Of a DNA stretch of 64,000 bases, positions 14,032-26,600 are shown one piece after another. The notes under the pieces were generated by a model, which saw nothing but the letters and a program-made list of their open reading frames with translations, did no database searches and had not been told where the DNA came from. The position numbers were made by a program, and so were the translations under genes. This DNA comes from Watersipora subatra. Taxonomy: Eukaryota; Bryozoa; Gymnolaemata; Cheilostomatida; Watersiporidae. Each line of letters opens with the position of its first letter. Within the stretch, counting starts at the first letter, position 1. The stretch spans positions 2,232,001 to 2,296,000 of the forward strand of contig NC_088714.1 in assembly GCF_963576615.1 (NCBI RefSeq), written 5' to 3'.

Positions 14032-17000
14032 TAGAACTCGGTTCTCGAACATAATCCGTTCCAGAAAGTTGTTCAAAAACTGAGTTGTTTGAGATCCGAA
14101 ACAATTATTCCCATTAGAATTAATGTATGTAAGCTTTAATTCGTTCCAAGCCAAAACAAACCTTCGGTAAAATATTTCTTTAACATTTTACACCATAAAC
14201 TGAACTTTATACTACATACTACTAATAAAAACGGGTAGATATAGATCGTGTTTATTTTTAAAGAAAGATTTTCTATCTACGATGATGAAAAGAGATAACA
14301 AAAAAAACATTTTGTATGTTCTGCTCTTGAAGCATCAAAAACATTCTAAGTTAATATACTGTACAATACCAAAAGTTGCAGAAATTGATAATGAAACAGA
14401 AAAAAATGCAACAGGTCAGTTACATCAGAAAGCGTGTGAAAAAATATAATTAGCAATGGCACATTTACTTCACATCCTTGAAAGAGAATTCGGTTTCAAA
14501 ACAATTTAGGGTAACTCAACATGAAGAGTTGTTTCCCTGGCAAATCTCTTCGGTAGAGGGACGTCGTCCCAGATGGTTCCTTCTTTTTTGTTAAGAATTT
14601 ATGAAGCGTAGCTTGCTTCTCCCTTTTTAACATATGCTCCCATATTGTTTCCGGAGCTGTTCCGAATGTTTCTGATGAATTTTAATGCGCATGCTCCTGT
14701 TTGGTCGAGAACCGAATTTATGTTCGAGATCCGAGATGAATAAAGCTCACTATTTGATCAGAAGCCGAATTGGTCAAGAACCAAAGCGTTTGAGAACTGA
14801 CGTTCTACGACCTATATACATTGTAACATTGCATATATATATTATATGCTCCCTCACTTCGGTATGGTTGAGCGCTCTGTGAGAGGTGCGGCACTACTAG
14901 CCTTTGTGCAAAGCTTATCACTTTTGCGATTTGAGCACTCTGGTGCCAGCACATTGATTTTTTTAGTCTGTGAGGCAACCTAGTTGTTTCCTGGCAGGAA
15001 GTTAACTCTTATTGGTAATGGGATTTGTGTTTCTTGCCTAAGCTCTGAGCTGCACTGATGAGGCTTCAATAGCCAAAACAGTACTGTCTGTATCATGAGT
15101 ATATATATATGTATATATATATGTATATATATAAAAAATTGTTTCCTCAACCCGGTTAACCCGTATGGGTGGTAATTTCTGCTCTAACTCGGGTTTCCTA
15201 CCAGAGACCTGGGAGTTTGAGCACTCGCCTCAAGATCTTAGCTGTTCCCAATAGCGCACTTTTCTGCAACTCACCTGAGTTGATGACTGTTGGTATTTGG
15301 GCAAGCCACATTTTATGCGCCGGTGTTATTGCGCCCAGTGCCCCAATGACTACTGGGATTACTGTTGTTCTCACATTCCAGCATTTTTCAATCTCTTCTC
15401 CAAGAGGGAGATATTTTCTACCTTTTATTTTTCCTTGCTGGCTATATTGTAGTCATTGGGTACTGCTATATCTATTATAGTAGCCCTCTTGTTCTCCTTG
15501 TCCACTACCACTATATCTGGTTGGTTTGCTAAGACATGCTTGTCAGTCCGGATGTAGAAGTCCCAGAGGATCTTAGCGCAGTCATTTTCATTGACCTTAC
15601 CAGGAGCTTCCCACCAGTGTTGTGATTTATTAAGGCCATACTCCTCACAGACTTCTATACACAACACCTGCGACATGATTATGCCGCTCAGTGTATGCGT
15701 TTCCTGCTAGCTGCTTGCATCCACGGACTATGTGGTGGATGGTCCCAGGTGCATCTTTGCACAGTCTGCATCTAGGATCGTCTTTATTGTGATAGATTTT
15801 TGTTTGGAGTTGCCTTGTTGGGAGCACTTGCTCCTGGGCTGCCATGATTAGCGACTCTGTATTGGCCGTCAGGTTTCTTTTGTTCAGCCACATAAATGTC
15901 TGGTGAAGATTGCCAACCTTAGATATTTGTCGGTGGTAAGCACTATGAAAAAGTTTCGTGTGCCAGTCAATTTCCTCATCCTCAGGGCGAAGCTCCATTG
16001 TAAGAGCAGTCGATTGAAATCCAGCTAACAACTTATCTGAAGTGACCATGGAGGCTGCATAGGCTTTGATGCTTTGCTCTTCCTCTTTTACTGTCTGCTG
16101 TACACTTTTGAGTCCCCTACCGCCATCTTTCCTATTGAGATACAATCTAGTAGTATCATATTTTGGGTGGAGTGCTCCATGCATGGTCAGCAGTTTACGA
16201 GTTGCTATATCTGTTTCCTTTATGGCTTCCTCAGTCCACTTTATTATGCCTGCTGGATATCTTATTACTGGCAATGCGTAGATATTTATTGCCATGACTT
16301 GGTTCTTGGCATTGAGCTGGCTCCGTAGGACCTGCCGAAGGCATTTCTTGTATTCCGTAATGGCTTTGTGACGTACCTCGGCTTCGTGGTTGATGTTGCT
16401 TTGCATAATCCCCAAGTACTTATACCCTTCTTCTATATCTTTGATGGTACCATTTGGCATTCTTAGGCCATCTGTGAGCATAGAATGGTCTTTCTTAAGA
16501 ATTAGCCTTCCACATTTCTCAATACCGAAGGTCATTCCGATGTCCTTGCTGCATACCTGAGTGAGGTGTATTAGCGAATCAATGTCCCTTTCTTTGTTAG
16601 CGTACAGCTTGATGTCATCCATATAGAAGAGGTGGTTTATCTTGGTGCCACTCTTAAACTGGTACCCATATTGAGTCTCCTCCAGCATATTGCTTAGAGG
16701 GTTTAGGCATATGCAGAAGAGCTGCGGTGATAAGGAGTCACCTTGATAGATGCCTTGCTTAATTTTTACACTTGCCTGCTTTTTGCCATTAGCCTCCAGT
16801 TCCGTCTTCCATTTGGTCATTGACATCTTGATGAATGCCACAAGAGCAGGGTGAACATTGTACATACTGCGGCACTCAAGTATCCAACTATGGGGAATTG
16901 AGTCATAGGCCTTTTTGTAGTCAATCCAAGCCATGGCATAATTGGTTTGCCTTCTCCTGCTGTCTTGACAGACCGTCCGATCTACCAGTAACTGATGTTT

Positions 17001-18745
17001 GGCTCCTTGGGTGTTGCGCCCAATTCCTTTCTGAGCACTGGTCATGTGCTCTTCCAGTTTGTCTGCAACTATTCCTGAGAGCAGTTTCCAGGTGGTGGGC
17101 AAGCACGTTATTGGTCGATAGTTTTTGGGAATTGGCCCCTGCTTTGGATCTTTTATCAGAAGTACAGTTCGTCCTTTGGTCAACTATTCTGGATGGTCAC
17201 CTTGTTCTATTAGGCATTCCATCTGCTTAGCCATTCTAATGTGAAGTGATGTCAATTTCTTCAACCAGAAGTCTTGAATCATGTCATGGCCAGGTGCTGC
17301 CCAGTTCTTCATTATGCTGCACTCTGCACTTGATGTTCACTTCGCTGATGGTGAGTCCTTTCTGAGCCACATTGTGCTGATGGCTCTCTTTAAGCCTCTT
17401 CAGCCAATTTGCAGTGGTGTTACAAGTAGTCTCTTTCTCCCAGATGTTCTTCCAGAACTTTGAAGTGCTGGATCGGGGAGGATCTGACATTGGCCTCTGC
17501 AGTTCACCTTTGAACTGGGAATACACTCTAGATGAATTATTGATGAACAGTTTGTTCATTCTCTTATTATCCCGCTCTTTGGTGTACCGCTTCAGCTGTG
17601 CCGAGAGTGCTACTAGCTGCTGTTTGGCAGATCCTAGAGCTTCTATTGTGGCTTCCCTTTTTGGACGCTCCAAACTGTGGTTAGATCTTTTACTGAGCCT
17701 ACTAACTTTCTTGCGCAAATCCTTGATCTTATTTTGTAGCCTCAGCTGCCAGGATGGAATGGCTTGAAGCCTTGTTGGCAGTGGCTTAATACTATCTCTT
17801 CCAAGATGACGGTTGCTGTACTGTAGATTAGGGAATTAATCTCACTGATCGATTCAGTTGAGATCGACTCCAGTGCCAAGTTAATGTCTTCTAACAGCTT
17901 CTTAGGTATGGCTTTGCTAACTTTTCGTAGTGGTACCCTGCTTCCATAATCATTAGCAGCTGGCATCTTGTTGATGATATTTTTCGCAAGCTCTTTCACC
18001 CTTGGGTCAAGATCAAAGTGCATGTCTTCTTCAACTCGTGAGTCAACACAAGATTGTGCATGTGTGACAGTGTATGTTGATATGCATTCCTCGTTGGTCG
18101 AGGATACCTGGGTGAACTGTTCCCTAATTTCATCTACGTCAAGTTCCGATATGAGGTGCCGCTTGATTATGTTACTCCTCTGAGCTACAAGTTGCTTAGC
18201 GATTAGTGGCAATTCAGGGCGCATGTTTACCCACAGTTGATGCATCCTTCCCATGTAGCCCCACTTTTGAGGTTCACTCATGAAGTAGCACTGCATGAGA
18301 TCCGTGTTGTCAGTTCGAGTCCATTTCATCCGTATTGAACCAGTAGCCCATTTTTTACTGCCTTGTCCTGGTTCAGCTACAGGCAGCGCGGACCTTGTTT
18401 GACCGGGCGATGTCCGAGCCGGCATGGCTTTGGTTATTGCACTCATCATAGAGGTTGTAGATGTTATACAAGCAAGGGTCTTGTCTAAGGACCGCAAGAA
18501 AAGTGCAGTTGTTGGGTTTTGAACCTAGGACCTAATGATCACTCTCCCGATACCTTACCAACTGCGCTATCTGTGCTATATATATATATATATATACCAG
18601 AATATATATATATAGATATATATATATCTATATATATATATTCTGGTATATATATATATATATATATATATAGCACAGATAGCGCAGTTGGTAAGGTATC
18701 GGGAGAGTGATCATTAGGTCCTAGGTAGCTACTTATAGCTACTTT

Positions 18746-18793
<48 letters not shown>

Positions 18794-18795
18794 CT

Positions 18796-18830
<35 letters not shown>

Positions 18831-20582
18831 CATACATATATATATATAATATATACAGAATATATATATAGCAGCTGGCAACAAGATGCCAACTGCTAAT
18901 GATTATGGAAGCAGGGTACCACTACGGAGAGTTATCAAGGCCATACCTAAAAAGCTGTTAGAGGACATTAACTTGGCACTGGAGTCGATCTCAACTGGAT
19001 CGATCAGTGAGACTAATACCCTAATCTACAGTACAGCAACTGTCATCTTGGAGGAGATAGGTATTAAGCCACTACCAACAAGGCTTCAAGCCATTCCATC
19101 CTGGCAGCCTAGGCTATAAAATAAGATCAAGGACTTGCGCAAGAAAGTTAGTAGGCTCAATGAGAGATCTGAGTAAAATGCAGAAGGCTAATTCTCAAAA
19201 AAGACCATTACATGCTAACAGGTGGCTTAAAATGCCAAATGGTACCATCAAAGATATAGAAGAAGAGTACCACTACTTGGGGATTATGCAAAGCAACATC
19301 AACCATGAAGCCGAAGAATGTCACAGTCATTATCGAAAACAAGAAACGCCTTCGGCAGGTCCTACGAAGCCAGCTCAATACCAGGAATCAGACCATGGCA
19401 ATAAATACCTATACACTGCCAGTAATGAAATAACTAGCACATATAATAAAAAGGACTAAGGAAGCCATCAAAGAAACAGATACAAATGTATAGCAACTTG
19501 CACCATGCATGGAGCACTCCACCCAAAATCTGATACTACTAGATTGTATCTCGATAGGAAAGATGGAGGTAGGGGACTCAAAAGTGTGCAGCAGACAGTG
19601 AAAAAGGGTGCACAAAACATCAAAGCCTATGCAGCCTCCATGGCCATCTCAGATGAGTTGCTAATTGAATTTCAATTGGCGCTCTGACAATGTAGCTTCA
19701 CAGGTATGATAAGGAACTTGACTGGCACATGAAACCTCTTCATGGTGTTTACCACCAACAAATATCTGAGGTTGGCAACCTCAACAAAAAAGATATGTAA
19801 CTGAACAAAAGAAACCTAATAGCCAATACAGAGTCGTTACTTATGACAGCCCAAAAGCAAGCGCGGGAGGCAACTCCTAACGAAAATCTATCACGCTAGA
19901 AATGATCCTAGATGCAAGTTGTGCAAATATGCACCTGAGACCATCCACCACATTATCCGTGGATGCAAGCAGCTAGCAGAAAATGCATACACTGTGTGGC
20001 ATAATCATGTTGCAGGTGTTGTGTGCAAAAGGCTATGTGATGAGTATGGCCTTAATAAACCACAACACTGGTGAGAAGCTCCTGGTAAGGTCAATGAAAA
20101 TGACAGTGCTAAGATCCTCTGGGACTATTACATCGGGACTGACAAGCATGTCCTAGCAAAGCAACTAAATATCGTGGTGGTAGACAAGGAGAACAAGAGG
20201 GCTATATAATAGATATAGCAGTACGCAATGACTACAATATAGCCAGCAAGGAAAAATAAAAAGTAGAGAAATATCTCCCTCTTGGAGAAGAGATTGAAAA
20301 ATGCTGGGATGGAATAACAACTGCAATTCCAGTAGTCGATGCGGCACTGGGTGCAATAACACCTGCACATAAAATGTGGCATGCCCAGATACCAACAGCC
20401 ATCAACTCAGGTGAGTTGCAGAAAAGTGCGCTATTGGGAACAGCTAAGATCTTGAGGTGAGTGCTCAAAATACCAGGTCTCTGGTAGGAGACCCGAGTCA
20501 GAGCAGAAATTACCACCCATACGGGTTAACCAGAATGAGGAGGCAATTTATAGATACTTATACCATATATATATATACCAGG

Positions 20583-20619
<37 letters not shown>

Positions 20620-23600
20620 TATACAGAGTTGGTGTCTGGCTAACTAACACTTCTTATCGAGTTGACCAGTGTTATGAGCAAAGCTTGGATAACTAACACT
20701 TCTTATCGAGTTGACCAGTGTTATGAGCAAAGCTTAGATAACTAACACTTCTTATCGCGTTGACCAGTGTTATGAGCAGAGCTTGGATAACTAACCCTTC
20801 TTATCGAGTTGACCAGTGTTATGAGCAAAGCTTGGATAACTAACACTTCTTATCGAGTTGACCAGTGTTATGAGCAAGCCTGGATAACTAACCCTTCTTA
20901 TCGAGTTGACCAGTGTTATGAGCAAAGCTTGGATAACTAACACTTCTTATCGAGTTGACCAGTGTTATGAGCAATGCTTGGATAACTAACACTTCTTATC
21001 GAGTTGACCAGTGTTATGAGCAGAGCTTGGATAACTAACACTTCTTATCGAGTTCACCAGTGTTATGAGCAGAGCTTGGATAACTAACACTTCTTATCGA
21101 GTTTACCAGTGTTATGAGCGGAGCTTGGATAACTAACCGCGACAATTACTTTCTCCGGTATTCGTCATGTCATCTATTTGGTTGCGATTTTCAATAGTCC
21201 TGTCTTCTGAATTTTCATCAATATACTGTTCATATTCTCTTGAGCCATCTTCATCTAGTGAGTTTGGATCTTGGAAGCTGCTAGCCTTTAAGAGATCCAA
21301 AGAAACACATAAATATCTGTAAACGTTTCACATGAAAAGAGCTAGTAAGGAATGACTAACAAAGAAAGTGCATCCAATGTAAGCATTAATCAAACACCAT
21401 CCATAATTGAGCAGTTACACTTGGTTTCTTATCCTAGAGTAGTAGATAGTGACTAGGGACTATTGAGGAGTGTTTAATGACTATTGACTAGTTACTAGTG
21501 AGTAATGAATAATGAGTAGTGATTGTTGACTATTGAAGACTGGGTAGTGACTAGTTACTAGTGACTGGTGAGTAGTGATTGTTGACTATTGAGGGGTGGG
21601 TAGTGACTGGTGAGTAGTGATTGTTGACTATGGAAGAGTGGGTAGTGACTAGTTACTAGTGACTGGTGAGTATTGATTGTTGACTATTGAGTAGTGTGTA
21701 GTGACTGGTGAGTAGTGATTGTTGACTATTAAGGAGTGGGTAGTGACTGGTGAGTATTGATTGTTGACTATTGAGGAGTGGGTAGTGACTGGTGAGTAGT
21801 GATGGTTGACTATTGAGGAGTGGGTAGTGACTAGTGAGTAGTGATTGTTGGCTATTGAGGAGTGGGTAGTGACTGGTGAGTAATGATTGTTGACTGTTGA
21901 GGAGTGGGTAGTGACAGGTGAGTAATGATTGTTGACTGTTGAGGAGTGGGTAGTGACTAGTGAGTAGTGATTGTTGACTATTGAGGAGTGAGTAGTGACT
22001 GGTGAGTAGTAGCCTGTTTTATGATAGACAGTTATACCCTTTATGTGCTTCATAGTAGTAAACAGTCACTTCCTAAATTCTTCATTTACAATTAAAGGAT
22101 AGCAGAGAGTTAAAATGTATTCTGCAAGCTTCTTGTTGCTTATGATGTCTAGAATGTGACAGTGAAATGTGAACAGAAGAATCCAAAAATGTCTGTGCGA
22201 CAGCGTGCTGCTCTTATTAGGAAGTTGTGCTATCAACATCTTTAGCTGAAATGTTAAAGTTATGGATATTTTTAAACCTTACCACTGTTGTTGATGTTAC
22301 ATATGTTAGAGTGTATGATACTTACTGTTTGAAAACATGTGTTTTTTATGTTTAATAGAAGCTATTTATGTGTAATTGACAATAAAACATCAGTGTTTTA
22401 AGTTCAAGGCAATCTTTACTATAACCAAAGCCATGGCGGTCAGTCTGCCCGTTATGAGCGTTAAAAAAAAGATATGAGCATACAAGAATTGAACCCGGAT
22501 ATTTGGATTTTGAACCTACATTGTAGAGCACTACTAATGGCGCCCCTCAATCACCTTTCCACATCTAAGAATAATTGTGTACATAGTTATTACACATGAT
22601 GATCTCTCACAGCCCACTAGACTACCAGGGTACTAGTATTAATAATAACAACCATCTTGTTACATTGTGGAATAATTGTATACATAGTTATTACATATGA
22701 TGATCTCTCACAGTACACTAGACTACCAGGGTACTAGTATTAATAATAACAACCATCTTGTTACATAGTGGAATAATTGTATACATAGTTATTACACATG
22801 ATGATCTCTCACAGCACACTAGACTATCAGCGTACTAGTATTAATAAAAACAACCATCTTGTTACATTGTGGAATAATTGTATACATAGTTATTACATAT
22901 GATGATCTCTCACAGCACACTAGACTACCAGGGTACTAGTATTAATAATAACAACCATCTGGTTACATAGTGGAATAATTGTGCAAATATTTATTACAGA
23001 TGATGATGATCTCTCACGGCACACTAGACTACCAGGGTACTAGTATTAATAATAACAACCATCTTGTTACATAGTGTAATGATTGTGTACATAGTTATTA
23101 CACATGATGATCTTTCACAGCACACTAGATTGTCAGTTTACTGGTAATTATATTAGTAGAATGAATAACCAGAATCGCTACATTTTTCATACAGATATTT
23201 ACATATACGTTTACGTTTAAATGTTACGTATACCTATAGTGTATGATATCTACTGCATTTATATTACATATATCCATAGTGTATGATATCTACTCCATTT
23301 ATATTACATATATCTATAGTGTATGATATCTACTGCATTTATATTACATATATCCATAGTGTATGATATCTACTGCATTTATATTACATATATCCATAGT
23401 ATATGATATCTACTGCATTTATATTACATATATCCATAGCGTATGATATCTACTGTATTTATATTACATATATCCATAGTGTATGATATCTACTGTATTT
23501 ATATTACATATATCCATAGTGTATGATATCTACTGCATTTATATTACATATATCCATAGTGTATGATATCTACTGCATTTATATTACATATATCCATAGT

Positions 23601-26600
23601 GTATGATATCTACTGTATTTATATTACATATATCCATAGTGTATGATATCTACTGCATTTATATTACATATATCCATAGTGTATGATATCTACTGTATTT
23701 ATATTACATATATCCATAGCGTATGATATCTACTGCTTTTATATTACATATATCCATAGTGTATGATATCTACTGTATTTATATTACATATATCCATAGC
23801 GTATGATATCTACTGTATTTATATTACATATATCCATAGTGTATGATATCTACTGCATTTATATTACATATATCCATAGTGTATGATATCTACTGTATTT
23901 ATATTACATATATCCATAGTGTATGATATCTACTATATTTATATTACATATATCCATAGTGTATGATATCTACTGTATTTATATTACATATATCCATAGT
24001 GTATGATATCTACTGTATTTATATTACATATATCCATAGTGTATGATATCTACTATATTTATATTACATATATCCATAGTGTATGATATCTACTGTATTT
24101 ATATTACATATATCCATAGTGTATGATATCTACTGCATTTATATTACATATATCCATAGTGTATGATATCTACTGTATTTATATTACATATATCCCTAGT
24201 GTATGATACCTACTGTATTTATATTACATATATCCATAGTGTATGATATCTACTGCATTTATATTACCTATATCCATAGTGTATGATATCTACTGTATTT
24301 ATATTACATATATCAATAGTGTATGATATCTACTGCATTTATATTACATATATCCATAGCGTATGATATCTACTGTATTTATATTACATATATCCATAGC
24401 GTATGATATCTACTGCATTTATATTACATATATCCATAGCGTATGATATCTACTGCATTTATATTACATATATCCATAGTGTATGATATCCACTGCATTT
24501 ATATTACATATATCCATAGTGTATGATATCTACTGCATTTATATTACATATATCCATAGTGTATGATACCTACTGTATTTATATTACATATATCTATAGT
24601 GTATGATATCTACTATATTTATATTACATATATCCATAGTGTATGATATCTACTGTATTTATATTACATATATCCATAGTGTATGATACCTACTGTATTT
24701 ATATTCCATATATCCATAGTGTATGATATCTACTGTATTTATATTACATATATCCATAGTGTATGATATCTACTACATTTATATTACATATATCCATAGT
24801 GTATGATACCTACTGTATTTATAATACATATATCCATAGTGTATGATATCTACTACATTTATATTACATATATCCATAGTGTATGATATCTACTGTATTT
24901 ATATTACATATATCTATAGTGTATGATATCTACTGTATTTATATTACATATATCCATAGTGTATGATATCTACTGCATTTATATTACAAATATCTATAGT
25001 GTATGATATCTACTGCATTTATATTACATATATCCATAGTGTATGATACCTACTGTATTTATAATACATATATCCATAGTGTATGATACCTACTGTATTT
25101 ATATTAGAATAAATAATATATTATTATTTATACACACCTGCGCGCGTCCATGAAAGCTTTGTACAATCATATATAATCACATCTATAGAAGCATCCATGC
25201 AAACAACTATACACAAATACGTAAGCTTCTATATCCAAATCTTCACAGGTAATTGTCCATACATTAATGCATTTACAAACGTCTATTATACACACATCCA
25301 TATGGAAAGTCATATTTTAGCTATTTCAGCCTCTTTACACCCATGTATACAAACATCTGTCCATGCACTATGAAAGCACACATGTATACAAACATCTGCC
25401 CATGCACTATGAAAGCACACATGTATACAAACATCTGCCCATGCACTATGAAAGCACACATGTATACAAACATCTGTCCATGCACTATGAAAGCACACAT
25501 GTATACAAACATCTGCCCATGCACTATGAAAGCACACATGTATACAAACATCTGTCTATGCGCTATGAAAGCACACATGTATACAAACATTTGTCCATGC
25601 ACTATGAAAGCACATATGTATACAAACATCTGTTCATGCACTATGAAAGCACACATGAATACAAACATCTGTTTATGCACCATGAAAGCACACATGAATA
25701 CAAACATTTGTCCATGCACTATGAAAGCACACATGTATACAAACATCTGTCCATGCACTATGAAAGCACACATGAATACAAACATTTGTCCATGCACTAT
25801 GAAAGCACACATGAATACAAACATCTGTCCATGCACTATGAAAGCACATATGTATACAACATCTGTCCATGCACTATGAAAGCACACATGAATACAAACA
25901 TTTGTCCATGCACTATGAAAGCACACATGTATACAAATATTTGTCCATGCACTATGAAAGCACACATGTATACAAACATTTGTCCATGCACTATGAAAGC
26001 ACACATGAATACAAACATCTGTCCATGCACTATGAAAGCACACATGTATGCAAACATTTGTCCATGCACTATGAAAGCACACATGTATACAAACATTTGT
26101 CCATGCACTGTGAAAGCACACATGAATACAAACATCTGTCCATGCACTATGAAAGCACACATGTATGCAAACATCTGTCTATGCACTATGAAAGCACACA
26201 TGTATACAAACATTTGTCCATGCACTATAAAAGCACACATGTATACAAACATTTGTCCGTGCACTATGAAAGCACACATGTATACAAACATCTGTCCATG
26301 CACTATGAAAGCACACATGAATACAAACATTTGTCCGTGCACTATGAAAGCACATATGTATACAAACATCTGTCCATGCACTATGAAAGCACACATGAAT
26401 ACAAACATTTGTCCATGCACTATGAAATCACACATGTATACAAACATCTGTCCATGCACTATGAAAGCACACATGTATACAAATATCTGTTCATGCACTA
26501 TGAAAGCACACATGTATACAAACATCTGTCCATGCACTATGAAAGCCATAGAGTTATCTCCCCCATGTACCCATGCACTATGAAAGCTTACAGACGAAGC

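Larger units (their letters stand above)
15134..18576 (-). mobile_element. RLE-type non-LTR retrotransposon (R2/R4-Dong-Rex6-like), nearly full length
   Basis: Lies in DCST intron 5 in the gene's orientation. From 5' (high coordinates): a tRNA-like segment, an N-terminal domain (18497-17742), a linker region (17718-17284), a reverse transcriptase (17183-15645), a Cys/His finger, and a C-terminal PD-(D/E)xK-like endonuclease domain (15676-15425, then decayed to about 15200). No apurinic endonuclease domain is present. The 3' end (GGTTGAGGAAACAATTTTT on minus) joins (TA)n directly; the 5' end also abuts (TA)n. Several frameshifts and stops between domains show it is now dead as a single open frame. 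Clade placement is from motif memory; a phylogeny with R4, Dong, Rex6 and R2 would settle it. Confidence 0.85.

Noticed and set aside
16066-17767. Plus-strand open frames over the retrotransposon
   Set aside because: Shadows of the minus-strand RT frames; no conserved motifs.
18510-18576. Functional tRNA gene
   Set aside because: Acceptor arm pairs poorly and the anticodon arm is not regular; it is linked to a retrotransposon.
25321-26583. Long open frames (about 280-406 codons) on both strands
   Set aside because: They lie entirely within the 39-bp array; unit length divisible by three explains openness and the peptides are pure 13-residue repeats.
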